A DNA stretch of 64,000 nt from Gordonia jacobaea (lineage in GTDB: Bacteria > Actinomycetota > Actinomycetes > Mycobacteriales > Mycobacteriaceae): positions 62,001 through 126,000 of the forward strand of contig NZ_LDTZ01000024.1 of NCBI RefSeq assembly GCF_001186365.1, read 5' to 3'. Positions 1 through 8,238 of the stretch are shown one piece after another. Position 1 is the stretch's first letter. Each line of letters starts with the position of its first letter. The notes below the pieces were generated by a model. That model searched no databases and had not been told where the DNA came from. It was given only the letters and a program-made list of their open reading frames with translations. The translations under genes were made by a program, and so were the position numbers.

Positions 1-1020
1 GCCGACCAGCGCGGCGTCGAGCCAGAACAACCAGGTAATGGCATCGCCGACGATGTGCTGTGGCTTCGCGGCGAAGTTCGTCACGACGAGAAGCGTCGAC
101 GATGCGACGACCCAGAGCACCGCAGGCCACGACACGAATGCCTTCGTCCACGGTTCGGGCGTCGATGTCGCGCGAGGGTCGACGCACAGAGCTGTGGCCA
201 CGACGACCGCGGCGAGCATGGCGACGACGAGTCCCCAGATCACGCGCGGTACGGTGTGGTCGCCCAACACAATTGTGGCAGTGCAGATTCCGGCAACGGC
301 GTGTGTGGTGATCAACACCGTTGCCCTGCCGTCCGATGGCGAGACGAACGCATCGGTCGCAATGAGCGGAACCTCGGCGGGGTCGGTGGCTGAGGGCGAT
401 TCGTTGAAACGCGCTGGGTTGGTGGGCGCCGAATCCGCGGGCACGGAATCAGTGGGCACGGAATCAGTGGGCGCCGAGTCAGTTGGCGCGTCCACGTCTT
501 TGTCGTTGTCGCCGTACAGACTGACGAAGCCGCCGACGAGGAAGATTGCGACGAGGCAGCCGAGGACTGCCCAGTCGCGCCAGGCGCCGTCGTGCATCCG
601 GCGAAACAGCACGCCGTCGATCAGGAATGTCAACTGCGCAATCATCGTGACAGTCAGGGCAAGTCCGAGTAGTCGTAGCAGTGCACGCAGCACGACGACG
701 CAGCTCTGCGCGATCGGGTTGTCCTGTGCGGCTTTCGGATACATCCACCCCGCAACATTGACCAGTGCGAAGGGGCCGAAGAGTGCCCAGATTGCCTGTA
801 TTGCCATGCCGGAGGTCATGTTTCCCCACCGGTACGCCACACGGTTACGGGGGCGTCGGACGTGGGCTGGTCGTTCGGGATATGTCGTGAAGACGCCCTT
901 GAATCCCTCGCCGGGGACTTCGACGACCCGCGCGCTGTCGAGGATGACTGCAGATTCGGTTCCGCTGACCCCGTGGGTCAGGAGCACGAACGGTTCGGGA
1001 GCCCGGTCATCGTCGGCCAT
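1..1020 (-). CDS. Large actinobacterial membrane protein, N-terminal part (runs off the window)
   Basis: This minus-strand reading frame stays open from an ATG at 1020 to the window edge, so 340 residues of the N-terminal part are visible and the stop lies outside. The ATG is preceded by GGAGGTGG about 12 bases upstream. The protein starts with a short cytosolic segment containing FVLLTHGVSGTE, then a conserved-looking AYRWGNMTSGMAIQ stretch, followed by hydrophobic helices and a polar loop. I recall this layout from large actinobacterial membrane proteins with an alpha/beta-hydrolase-like N-terminus, but I cannot confirm the family. The polar loop carries a pentapeptide repeat (PTDSV, PTDSV, PADSA) encoded by 15-base direct repeats near 429-488. 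The function is unknown. Confidence 0.6.
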   Translation of the reverse strand, partial: MADDDRAPEPFVLLTHGVSGTESAVILDSARVVEVPGEGFKGVFTTYPERPAHVRRPRNRVAYRWGNMTSGMAIQAIWALFGPFALVNVAGWMYPKAAQDNPIAQSCVVVLRALLRLLGLALTVTMIAQLTFLIDGVLFRRMHDGAWRDWAVLGCLVAIFLVGGFVSLYGDNDKDVDAPTDSAPTDSVPTDSVPADSAPTNPARFNESPSATDPAEVPLIATDAFVSPSDGRATVLITTHAVAGICTATIVLGDHTVPRVIWGLVVAMLAAVVVATALCVDPRATSTPEPWTKAFVSWPAVLWVVASSTLLVVTNFAAKPQHIVGDAITWLFWLDAALVG

Positions 1021-1257
1021 GAAAGGGAATTGTCCCACCTCCCGCCTGGCCGAGTATGTCGTTCGGACGACGCGACTTTCCGCGTGCATCGTTCCCGAGG
1101 TGAGTTCCGCGACAGGACCTTTCCTGTCGCGGACGGCGGCCGCAGCCACTAGTCCGGGTGGCGTAGTCCGAACGGTCGAACCTCGCCATCGGACGCGTTG
1201 GCGGCCGCCGTGGGGCGCAGACTGTGCAGGCCTTATTGTCGATCACAGGCGGTGACC

Positions 1258-1746
1258 ATGACCGGACGCTATCCCTATCAACCTGCTCCTACGGGGCAGT
1301 CGTCGAAGATCAGTCGCAAGGCGATTGTCGGGGGAGGCGTCGGGGCGTTGTTTCTCATGATGGCCAGTTGCGGTATCGGTGCGGCGCTCGGTGGTGGTGG
1401 CGACAGCACGCAGGCGGCACCGACCGTGACGTCGACGACGACGCTGACCGAGACCACCACGGCGGCGTCGAACGAGACTGTTTGGCGCACCACAACAGTC
1501 ACGCCATCTCCGACGGAGACCACCACCGAGGTCGCCGATCAGACCGACGATTCGGCCAATACGCCGCGCGGACTGCTGGGGCCGAGGACCACGACGCCAA
1601 CCGCGAACTCCGATTCCGGGGCCGGTAGCGCGTCTTACGGAAGCTGCTCGGCAGCGCGAGCGGCCGGCGCGGCTCCGTTGTACGAGGGACAGCCGGGCTA
1701 CTCGTCGAGTCTCGATCGTGACGGCGACGGGGTTGCCTGCGAGTAG
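1258..1746 (+). CDS. Membrane-anchored protein with C-terminal excalibur calcium-binding domain
   Basis: This is a 162-residue protein. Residues about 22-45 form one hydrophobic anchor, followed by a long Thr/Ser-rich linker of the kind that spans the cell wall. The C-terminus has the excalibur signature: YGSCSAARAAG, then YSSSLDRDGDGVACE, with DxDxDG as the calcium-binding loop and the two family cysteines. Excalibur domains occur on exported bacterial proteins and are thought to bind calcium; their cellular role is unclear. An ATG at 1258 is chosen because it puts the short cytosolic proline-rich N-terminus directly before the anchor. The gene is divergent from the membrane protein that starts at 1020. 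Confidence 0.75.
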   Translation: MTGRYPYQPAPTGQSSKISRKAIVGGGVGALFLMMASCGIGAALGGGGDSTQAAPTVTSTTTLTETTTAASNETVWRTTTVTPSPTETTTEVADQTDDSANTPRGLLGPRTTTPTANSDSGAGSASYGSCSAARAAGAAPLYEGQPGYSSSLDRDGDGVACE

Positions 1747-2033
1747 ATCGGCTAGCTGACGACCAGGCTCCCGATGATCGGTCGGGCTAGTTTGTTCTGC
1801 GGCAGTTCGGATTTCGAGTCGTGGGGGCGAGGGGATGCACGCGAGGTTGAGCGTGCCGCCACTCAGGAGAAGACGAGCACCAGAATGGTGCCCATGTGAG
1901 CCGACGCGACGACGTGGTGTTGCCGGTCGAGATCTGGGCGACCTGACGTAGCGGGCCTTCACTGATCTCGCCGCAGGCGCGGCATCGGCCACGACGGAAG
2001 TCGCCGAAGTGTGAACGCTTAGGCGAAGCGGAT
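1747..2033. other. Intergenic stretch, possible minus-strand coding relic
   Basis: There is no convincing gene here. On the minus strand one frame reads a Cys-containing stretch (RGRCRACGEISEGP) that looks faintly protein-like and ends at a stop near 1790, but it has no credible start. I treat it as possible decay and give it no function. Confidence 0.25.
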
Positions 2034-2423
2034 CTATCGAGCGCTGCCGCGGTACTTCCGGTGGTACTCGTCGTACAGGTCGGCGTTGCGAACCCGCTCG
2101 TTGTGCTTGACCAGATCGGGATTCAATCCGTGCTGCTCGAGTCGATGCCTGCGGTAGATGACGTTCAGGGCGATCGAGAAGAAGATGTACGCGATGGGGA
2201 TCGGCGAGAACATGATGAACCGGACGCCCCAGTCGGCAGGAACGAAGAGCATCGGCAGCATCAGGATGATGCAGGGAATGGCCCAGCGGACCACCATGCG
2301 CATCGGGGCGCCCTTGCCTGCCAGGTCGTTGGCGACCCACGCACGCATGGAGTCCGGCAACACTGCGCCATAGCAATAGCGGACGTACTGCCAGCCCCTT
2401 GGTCGAGCCGCGGTGTCTGCCAT
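2034..2423 (-). CDS. DUF5313-like small membrane protein
   Basis: This is a 129-residue protein with a short soluble N-terminus (RPRGWQYVRYCYGAVLPDSM), two hydrophobic segments (roughly residues 43-63 and 67-90), and a basic C-terminal tail ending KYRGSAR. The arrangement and the N-terminal WQYVRYCYGAVLP motif match what I recall of the DUF5313 family of mycolate-containing actinobacteria. No function is known for that family. It starts at an ATG with a weak purine-rich site upstream and stands alone between two intergenic stretches. Confidence 0.65.
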   Translation of the reverse strand: MADTAARPRGWQYVRYCYGAVLPDSMRAWVANDLAGKGAPMRMVVRWAIPCIILMLPMLFVPADWGVRFIMFSPIPIAYIFFSIALNVIYRRHRLEQHGLNPDLVKHNERVRNADLYDEYHRKYRGSAR

Positions 2424-2801
2424 GGTTTGCGCCCTTCTCGAAATTCAATCGCGTGCTACTGAATTCTACGCGAACGCACATACCGGACGTCGTCGAGGTG
2501 TTGTGACGTACGACGTATGCGCGGAGTGAAGCGTGAAGCCCCGGGTAGCGCTCGGTGTTGCGGCAAAGCCTCGTGGGGCAGCCAGCCGCGTGTCGGAAGG
2601 CTGCCCCGCGTGTTGCCGCGCAGAAGTATGGAGTTCTCAAGGTTCGTGCGCGGTCCCGCGATGCGGGTGCGCAGGGTTGTGGTCTCGGGTGCGGAGGTGT
2701 GTGGTCTCTGAGGGCGGTGTCGGGTCAGTGGTGGCGGTGGGCCAGGGTCAGATGGATCGTGCTGGGTCGGATGACGCCGGTCTCGCTCATGTCAGGCTCG
2801 G
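2424..2801. other. Intergenic stretch of about 380 bases
   Basis: No supportable gene is seen. The stretch lies between the end of the HNH endonuclease gene and the start of the DUF5313 gene, both on the minus strand. It contains one GC-rich hairpin at 2572-2610, listed separately. Confidence 0.4.
2572..2610 (-). terminator. GC-rich hairpin downstream of the HNH gene
   Basis: CGTGGGGCAGCC at 2572-2583 pairs with GGCTGCCCCGCG at 2599-2610 through 12 positions with one wobble, around a 15-base loop. It lies about 190 bases past the minus-strand HNH stop. There is no T-run, so it could be a GC-type terminator or simply a structured spacer. Confidence 0.35.
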
Positions 2802-4175
2802 TCATGCCGCGGCGGGCAGGTTGTCGAGGTTCATGGTGCGTCGGTGGTAGGACATGATCGGTCTGCGTTGGGGGTCGACGGTGGTCGGTGGAATGAGCCA
2901 GGGGTGGCGGTCGTGGCCCATGACCACGTCCCAGCCGCGGTGGTGCACGTCGTCGTGGCACGAACTGCACAGCAGGCAGCCGTTGTCGAGGTCGGTGTCG
3001 CCGCCGTCGGCCCAGTGCGTGATGTGGTGAGCGCGAGTCCATGAGGCGGGTGCCCCGCATTTGATGCAGCAGTGGTCGCGCTTCTTCAGCGCTCGGCGTT
3101 GGGTGCGGGTGAAGAGGCGTTTGGTGCGGCCGACTGCCAGTGGGACTTCTTCGCCGTCGGTGATCATGACGGTGACGTCGGCGTCGCAGGCAAGACGTCG
3201 GGCGGTGGCTTCGGTGACTGCGCCCATGAACGGCAGCGTCGACAGCTCGGGGGTTGCTGCGGGAATGGTCAATCCGAGTTGTGTGGGGGAGGCCAGGCCG
3301 GCGAACGGTTGACTGATCACGTTGTCGCCGTTGATGTTCGACGATGCGTCGGTGGCCGCGCCGTTGGCGGCGAGATCAAGGATGATCTCGAGCGCGTCGG
3401 CGCAACGGCGTTCGGGGCCGCGCGGGTCGTGCGACCCGTCGGGTTGCGGTTGCGGCGCCGAGAACTTGTCGATAGCGGTCATCAGTTTCTCGCCGACGAC
3501 GGCGTCGAGATCGGCTTTGACGCGGAGTCGGCCGTCGACTTTGGTGGTGGTCACCGAGTTGATGCAACGGTCTTCGGCGGCTGGCAGACCGCCGGTGTCG
3601 TCGGATCGGATATTGCCGACTGTGCGGGCGTACTCAAAGATGTCGGCTGGGGTTGTAGTCGAGAATGCTTGAGCGGCAAGCGAAGATGCGAACTGCCGCC
3701 GCTCGTCGCTATCGATGGGGGTGGCGCTGCGTTGCTCGATATGGGCTAGTCCGCGCACTATGGCGTCGACATGTGCCGACGAGAACGCGCCGTCTGCGGA
3801 GAACCCGTCGACAGTGCCGAGGCTGCCGAGCGCCCGACCTATGCGTACCCATCGGTGCGCGTCGGCGGGAGCCACTCCGAGTTCGCCCAATAGTTCAGTC
3901 ATCCTGCGGCCCTGGCGTTTATCGACGCCGAGCCTACATAGCGTGGCCGAATGTGCGGCGAGCTGGTGCTCGGTGACGTTGCGCAATTCGACCAACGCGC
4001 GGATGGTGTCGCAGGCGAGAGCGGCGTCGTCATGGTCGGCGCTCACGGCATCGCGAACCACGGCAATAGCGTCGCGCAGCGCGGCGGAAACAGAGTGGGT
4101 GGAAACAGGGTCGGCGAGAACGGAGTCGGCAAGAACGGAGTCGGTTAAAACGGCGATTGGCGACGAATCGGGCAT
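2802..4175 (-). CDS. DUF222 / HNH endonuclease domain protein (13E12-like family)
   Basis: The protein has about 457 residues. The N-terminal and central part is the helical DUF222 domain (LRNVTEHQLAAHSATLCRLG, then GVAPADAHRWVRIGRALG). The C-terminal 60 residues carry an HNH nuclease fold with zinc-type cysteines: CIKCGAPASW, then RAHHITHWADGGDTDL, then CLLCSSCHDDVHHRGW. The HH pair is the catalytic His region. The family is highly repeated in mycolate-containing actinobacteria, where copies are often associated with mobile DNA; substrate and role are unproven. I chose the ATG at 4175. An in-frame GTG at 4190 would add five residues. The extreme N-terminus has degenerate TDSV/ADSV pentapeptide repeats. 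Confidence 0.85.
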   Translation of the reverse strand: MPDSSPIAVLTDSVLADSVLADPVSTHSVSAALRDAIAVVRDAVSADHDDAALACDTIRALVELRNVTEHQLAAHSATLCRLGVDKRQGRRMTELLGELGVAPADAHRWVRIGRALGSLGTVDGFSADGAFSSAHVDAIVRGLAHIEQRSATPIDSDERRQFASSLAAQAFSTTTPADIFEYARTVGNIRSDDTGGLPAAEDRCINSVTTTKVDGRLRVKADLDAVVGEKLMTAIDKFSAPQPQPDGSHDPRGPERRCADALEIILDLAANGAATDASSNINGDNVISQPFAGLASPTQLGLTIPAATPELSTLPFMGAVTEATARRLACDADVTVMITDGEEVPLAVGRTKRLFTRTQRRALKKRDHCCIKCGAPASWTRAHHITHWADGGDTDLDNGCLLCSSCHDDVHHRGWDVVMGHDRHPWLIPPTTVDPQRRPIMSYHRRTMNLDNLPAAA

Positions 4176-4539
4176 GGCTCCAAGGTACACGAATGAACGT
4201 TCGAATCAAGGGTTATTTTTGCTGGTAGAAGGCCTGTGGATAACTCAGCTTCAGGCGGCGAAGTTGTCGGTGGCGAGTGGTATAGGCGACCAATTACGTG
4301 CCGTAGTTCGAGCACTCGCTCGCGCCGGACCAAAGCGAACGTGGAGGAGTGCGTACGGTCCACTGCGCGACGTCGTATCAGCAGAATGCGCTCACGAGCG
4401 GCAATGCGACGCAGCGGCGAAAACCGTCGGTCATTGGTTCATCGGGCTTCGAGGTCGCCGGTGTTCACGACGAAGCAACGGTGTGCACGCCGACTCTGAT
4501 CCGGCTGGGTTCAACGCTCAGAGGTCGGAGTGCAAAGAC
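4176..4539. other. Intergenic stretch between HNH gene and CHAP pseudogene
   Basis: No gene is supported in these 360 bases. They contain the promoter side of the minus-strand HNH gene and may contain lost 5' sequence of the CHAP-domain pseudogene that follows. Confidence 0.35.
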
Positions 4540-5400
4540 GAAGGGTGAACAGGTGGGAGTGGCGTACGCGGCCCAGTTGTACGGGAGCGCGCCGTCGTCG
4601 CACTACAACAAGCTCGGACCAGACGCCGGCTGCGAAAGGTGATGTCGCGGTGTGGGGTTCGGGATTGCCGAACGGTACCGGGGGAGCGGGTCATGTCGCG
4701 ATCGTGCTCGCTGACCAGGGTGGGTCGTTGCAGATTCTGACGCAGAATCCAGGTGCCACGCATATCGGATCGATGAGCAAGGCCTACTTGACCGGTCTTC
4801 TGCGTCCCAAGAACCTGACGCCACCGTCGAACAATCCGAACGGGTCGATCGATGAAGTGGCGTCGCCGCGTGCAGGAGTGGTGCGGATACGAGGTTGGGC
4901 ACTCGACTGCGACGATGCCGGCGACAGCATTCAGGTGCATGCTTACGTCGGTGGACAGGCGGGTGCGCCGAACACCGAGGGACATCTGTTCGTCGCGAAT
5001 GGTGCTCGCCCGGACGTCAATTCGACGATCGGAGTGCCTGGAAACCAGAGCTTCGACGCGACCTTCGCCGTGAGCAAATCGGGAAACGTGCCGGTGTGTC
5101 TGTGCGGGGTCAATGTCGGCGGCGGCATTAATGTTCTTCTCGGTTGTCGCACGGTGATCCACACCCACGCGGCAGCCAAGACGAGGTGAAGGCGCTCGGC
5201 TTTGGCGCAGTCAAGGTGCGCGGGTGGGGATTTGACCCGAGTGACAGCGGCAGAAACGTCGACGTCCACGTGTATGTGGGACCGCAACCGAGCCAATCGG
5301 AGCTACGCGAATGTGCTGAAGGCAACTAAGTCGCGACCCGACGTCAATACCGCGTACGGAATCACCGGCAACCACGGGTTCGAGACCACCGTCTACACGA
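4540..5400 (+). pseudogene. Frameshifted CHAP-domain secreted protein with repeated C-terminal domain
   Basis: Three reading frames together spell one protein. Around 4551-4625 one frame reads QVGVAYAAQLYGSAPSSHYN, the start of a CHAP (NlpC/P60-like amidase) domain. Near 4625 it shifts to a second frame reading AAKGDVAVWGS, then GGAGHVAIVLADQ, the CHAP centre with its histidine. A domain follows that contains RIRGWALDCDDAG and a second VHAYVGG segment. Near 5150-5190 the frame shifts again into a second copy of the same domain (VKVRGWGFDPSDSG, VDVHVYVG), and near 5300 it shifts once more (SRPDVNTAYGITGNHGF). The intact ancestor would have been an exported peptidoglycan amidase or endolysin-like protein. 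The expected CHAP cysteine is absent at its usual place before AYAAQLYG. It is broken at both ends. Confidence 0.7.
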
Positions 5401-5430
5401 AACTAGTGCCCGGTGTGTGTCGTACTCGAC

Positions 5431-6027
5431 TCACTTCGCCACCCTGCCCTCCACGAAATGCCGCCGGCACAGCGCTCGGTACTGCATTGGCCCGTCGGCG
5501 GTATCACCGACGGCGACCACGTCTCCGGTCCGCACCATCACGCCGTCGACGATGCGTGCGTTCATGAATGCTGTTCGGCCACACCAACACAGCACGACGG
5601 CTTGCAGCCGATGCATCTCGTCTGCCACCTCAACGAGACGTGCAGCGCCGTCGAACAGCTTCGATCTGAAGTCGGTGAGGAGTCCGTAGGCGAAGACGTC
5701 GAGACCGCTCTCGTCGACGATGCGCGCGAGTTGATCGACCTGCGCGACGCTCATGAACTGCGCCTCGTCGCAGACGACGTAGTCTATTCGCGAACTGGGG
5801 AAGCCCTCGACGAGCGCAAAGACGTCTGTGTCGTCGTCGACCAGCACGGCGTCGGCGACAAGTCCGATCCGGCTAGTCACCAGCGACTGGCCCGAGCGGT
5901 CGCGCTTGGTCATCAGCACACCGACTCGGCCCTGCTGGCCCTGATTGAAGTGCGTCTGCAGCGCGAGCGTCGTTTTGCCCGCGCCCATCGGACCGTAGTA
6001 GAAGACGAGACGACCCGGCTCACCCAT
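5431..6027 (-). CDS. tdk: Thymidine kinase
   Basis: This 198-residue protein is a type II thymidine kinase, which phosphorylates thymidine to dTMP with ATP in the salvage pathway. Residues 12-20 are the Walker A motif GPMGAGKTT with Lys18. DYVVCDEAQF is the Walker B and DEAQ signature, and FAYGLLTDFRSKLF follows. The zinc ligands near the C-terminus are the CWC pair and CRRHF. Length is normal. The ATG at 6027 has GGAGG seven bases upstream. Its 3' end lies about 35 bases from the last recognisable part of the convergent CHAP pseudogene. Confidence 0.95.
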   Translation of the reverse strand: MGEPGRLVFYYGPMGAGKTTLALQTHFNQGQQGRVGVLMTKRDRSGQSLVTSRIGLVADAVLVDDDTDVFALVEGFPSSRIDYVVCDEAQFMSVAQVDQLARIVDESGLDVFAYGLLTDFRSKLFDGAARLVEVADEMHRLQAVVLCWCGRTAFMNARIVDGVMVRTGDVVAVGDTADGPMQYRALCRRHFVEGRVAK

Positions 6028-6049
6028 TGTGCAACCTCCAGACGACGAC

Positions 6050-6214
6050 CGTCACATGATGCTGCAGACGCGGCCCGACCGCACCACTCGTGCAGAAGTA
6101 TTACAACGACGCCGTCAAATACGAAGGTGAACAGCTCTCCGAGGCGGCCGAGTCGCAGATCGCGATGCTGAGTCTGTCCTCACTACAGAACATCGAGGCT
6201 GTCCGCTCTGGGTG
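6050..6214 (+). pseudogene. C-terminal remnant of an unidentified gene
   Basis: One plus-strand frame reads VQKYYNDAVKYEGEQ followed by LSEAAESQIAMLSLSSLQNI and ends at TGA at 6212-6214. Its composition looks like real helical protein and is unlike the arginine-rich shadows elsewhere. No start or upstream domain exists, since tdk begins immediately before on the other strand. I read it as the tail of a gene whose 5' part was lost. Confidence 0.35.
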
Positions 6215-6225
6215 AGTCGCGGGCG

Positions 6226-6900
6226 TCAAGTGTCGTCCGACGCTTCACCCGCGTACCGCGCGATGGTCCCGTCGACGAGAGCTGCGATGTGCGTCCGCAC
6301 GTCGTAGCTCGCCGCGTACGAACTCCACACGGGAAGCACGCGCGCAAGCGCAGGGTACTTCTCTTCGACGGTGCCCGGATCGATCGTCTCCAGCCACGAC
6401 TTCTTCTCGGCATACGCGCGGTTGACTTCGTGCCACTGAAGCTCGAACCCGATGAGCGACCACACCGCCCGCCATAGGTCGTATGCCTGCTCGTCGTTCA
6501 GTCCCATGTCATTGGCGTTGGAGATGAAGGCGTCGATCATCGCGTACGGCGGCACACCCGTGCTGGCGCCTTGATGAAGGAGCTCGGGTAACCACGGGAT
6601 CGCGGCTAGGCCCGCATACGTGTCGTAGAGCTGAGCTAGCAGGCGGTCACGCGGGCCGCCCCTAGGCCTGTGCCACTTCACCCTGCTGGTGACCTCGGCA
6701 ATGACCATCGACAGCAACTCGGCCTTGCTGCTCACGTAGTGGTAGACCGCCATCGGCCGCAGGTCCATCTCCTCGGCGAGCAGCCGCATGTTGAGCGCGT
6801 CGGCGCCGTCGCGATCCAGGATGCGGATGGCGGCGTCGACGATGCTTGCTCGGCGTTGCTGCGGTGTGACAGTCACTGAATCCAGATTCACACAAGCCAA
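6226..6900 (-). CDS. TetR-family transcriptional regulator
   Basis: The protein has 224 residues. Residues about 14-60 form the TetR helix-turn-helix (RASIVDAAIRILDRDGAD, then MRLLAEEMDLRPMAVYHYVSSKAELL). The C-terminal part resembles the TetR_C ligand-binding domain with W- and Y-rich helices. It should bind an operator as a dimer and release it when a small ligand binds; the ligand and target are unknown. The reading frame opens at a TTG at 6900, but the GTG at 6876, just before TVTPQQRR, gives a more typical N-terminus. No obvious target gene sits next to it. A decayed relative lies upstream at about 7360-7630. Confidence 0.85.
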   Translation of the reverse strand: MACVNLDSVTVTPQQRRASIVDAAIRILDRDGADALNMRLLAEEMDLRPMAVYHYVSSKAELLSMVIAEVTSRVKWHRPRGGPRDRLLAQLYDTYAGLAAIPWLPELLHQGASTGVPPYAMIDAFISNANDMGLNDEQAYDLWRAVWSLIGFELQWHEVNRAYAEKKSWLETIDPGTVEEKYPALARVLPVWSSYAASYDVRTHIAALVDGTIARYAGEASDDT

Positions 6901-7359
6901 GCGGGCCCGCCAGCCGTGGTCCGAGGCAGAGCGGTGGTGACATCTACCGTCTGTGGGGGTGAGCCGGGCGCTCTGTGGCGGTTAAACGTTTGCTGGTTAC
7001 GTTCAATTCCTTGTGCGGGAAGCAAAGGAAAAATCAGTAAATCGAAATCGTGCGGATTCCTCTATTCGCTACCCGAACGTTTCGAACAGTTCGTCTCGTC
7101 TGAGCCGACGTGCGTCGACGATCCGCTCGGGCACGTTCGTCCGCAGGTCAGGGCTAGTCATCGGACTGCGGGTCCGAGCTGGCGCGTGACCTCGCTTACC
7201 TTACTCACAGGTATGAATTGCGTGCTGCGTTGACTCAGGTTATGTTTCTCGCATCGATCGCAGCGTGGCGTCGTACGCGTAAGAAAATCTCTTCATCTGA
7301 TGTTCACAGAACGGTGTTGAAATCATGCTTCGGTGTAAACCGGGGGAAGCATGGGGGGT
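6901..7359. other. Non-coding stretch upstream of TetR gene
   Basis: No gene is supported here. Base composition becomes more A/T-rich toward 7000-7060 and 7280-7320. It should hold the TetR promoter, but I see no clear operator. Confidence 0.35.
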
Positions 7360-7630
7360 TAGGGGCAGGTCGAGTCCACGGCTTGCTGAACGCTGCGACG
7401 GTGCCGCCGATCAGTGTCCTGGCGTAGGTGAGAACGTCGTACCCCGACGTGTACTCACGCCAGCGGGGCACCGCGCTGACGATCGTCGGGAGGTCGCACA
7501 TCGCATCCGGGCCGATCGCTTGGTGCCTGCGCGTGTCGACTGGCCAGCGTCGAGTCGCATGGTCCACTCCAGTACCGAGCGGATCAGAAGCCACACCGAA
7601 TGCTTCTGCCCGCGCGTGCGCACGTCCCGT
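7360..7630 (-). pseudogene. Decayed C-terminal half of a second TetR-family regulator
   Basis: Two minus-strand frames align with the C-terminal domain of the intact TetR protein next door. One frame (about 7545-7623) reads KHSVWLLIRSVLEWTMRL, which parallels the AYDLWRAVWSLIGFELQW segment. The other (about 7360-7530) reads IVSAVPRWREYTSGYDVL then YARTLIGGTVAAF, which parallels LARVLPVWSSYAASYDVR and HIAALVDGTIARY. The helix-turn-helix half is missing and the frame is broken. A decayed tandem duplicate, or a relic of a related regulator, is the simplest reading. Confidence 0.55.
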
Positions 7631-8121
7631 TACCCCAACGCAGTTGCGGCCGGATATGTCGACGCTGGCACGCCGCGGCGGCTACTCGCTGGTCGTCCGG
7701 ACCACGCTTCCGCACATCCGTCTGGTTACGCCACTACGTCTAGTTACCGAAAGCAATAGATGCCGATCGATGAAGTCGGTGCCCCAACCGTGAACCCCTA
7801 GGACTGAAGGACGTGCCGAACAGTGTGTAGTCCGATCAGATGAATTACACACCAGCAACCGTTTCGTACACGTGCGGTTTACATGCACGAACAACTTAAG
7901 CAACACGCACATGTGACGGTCAGGGCGCTCACAGTGTCAGTGGGATCTGTTGTAGTGCAGACGTGTTCGCACAACGCTGTGACCGCAGTCACATCCATGA
8001 AACACGCACACCGAGCGAAAGAGACCCCCGAATTGTGTCGCAATTACGAGCATCGTATCTTTCTCGTACGCGTGCGAAACACTCTGAACGTATGCGCTCC
8101 ACCGTCGGGGTTGGTTCTGTC
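7631..8121. other. Non-coding stretch before EPS locus 1
   Basis: No gene is supported. GC content falls in 7840-8100 compared with the flanks, fitting a promoter and regulatory region for the EPS locus that begins at 8235. I could not pick out a reliable promoter. Confidence 0.35.
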
Positions 8122-8238
8122 GTGAGTACCTCACGCGTCGAGAAGGAGAAGGAAGTGTTCCTTCGTTGCGTCGAGATCGATGCTGGCCGCTTCGGGCGGT
8201 CGACGCCACACTCGTCTAGCGACCGGGTGGCGTCATGA
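8122..8238 (+). other. Candidate 38-codon upstream open frame coupled to the EPS priming enzyme
   Basis: A GTG at 8122 opens a 38-residue frame whose TGA at 8236-8238 overlaps the ATG of the next gene (ATGA at 8235). The downstream gene has only a weak ribosome-binding site of its own (GACCGGGTGGCGTC). That arrangement would fit translational coupling or a leader peptide. The peptide matches nothing I recognise, so this stays a candidate. Confidence 0.3.

Noticed and set aside
38..1255. Long plus-strand open frame opposite the first membrane protein
   Set aside because: Its translation is Ser/Thr/Arg-rich without any domain, while the minus strand gives a coherent membrane protein open through the same interval with a good ribosome-binding site.
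1243..2640. Long minus-strand frame of 465 codons
   Set aside because: It runs antisense through the excalibur gene and out of frame through the DUF5313 gene, and its product is Arg/Pro-rich without motifs.
4190..4230. A GTTCGAATC segment as a tRNA T-loop
   Set aside because: No acceptor, D or anticodon stems can be formed around it.
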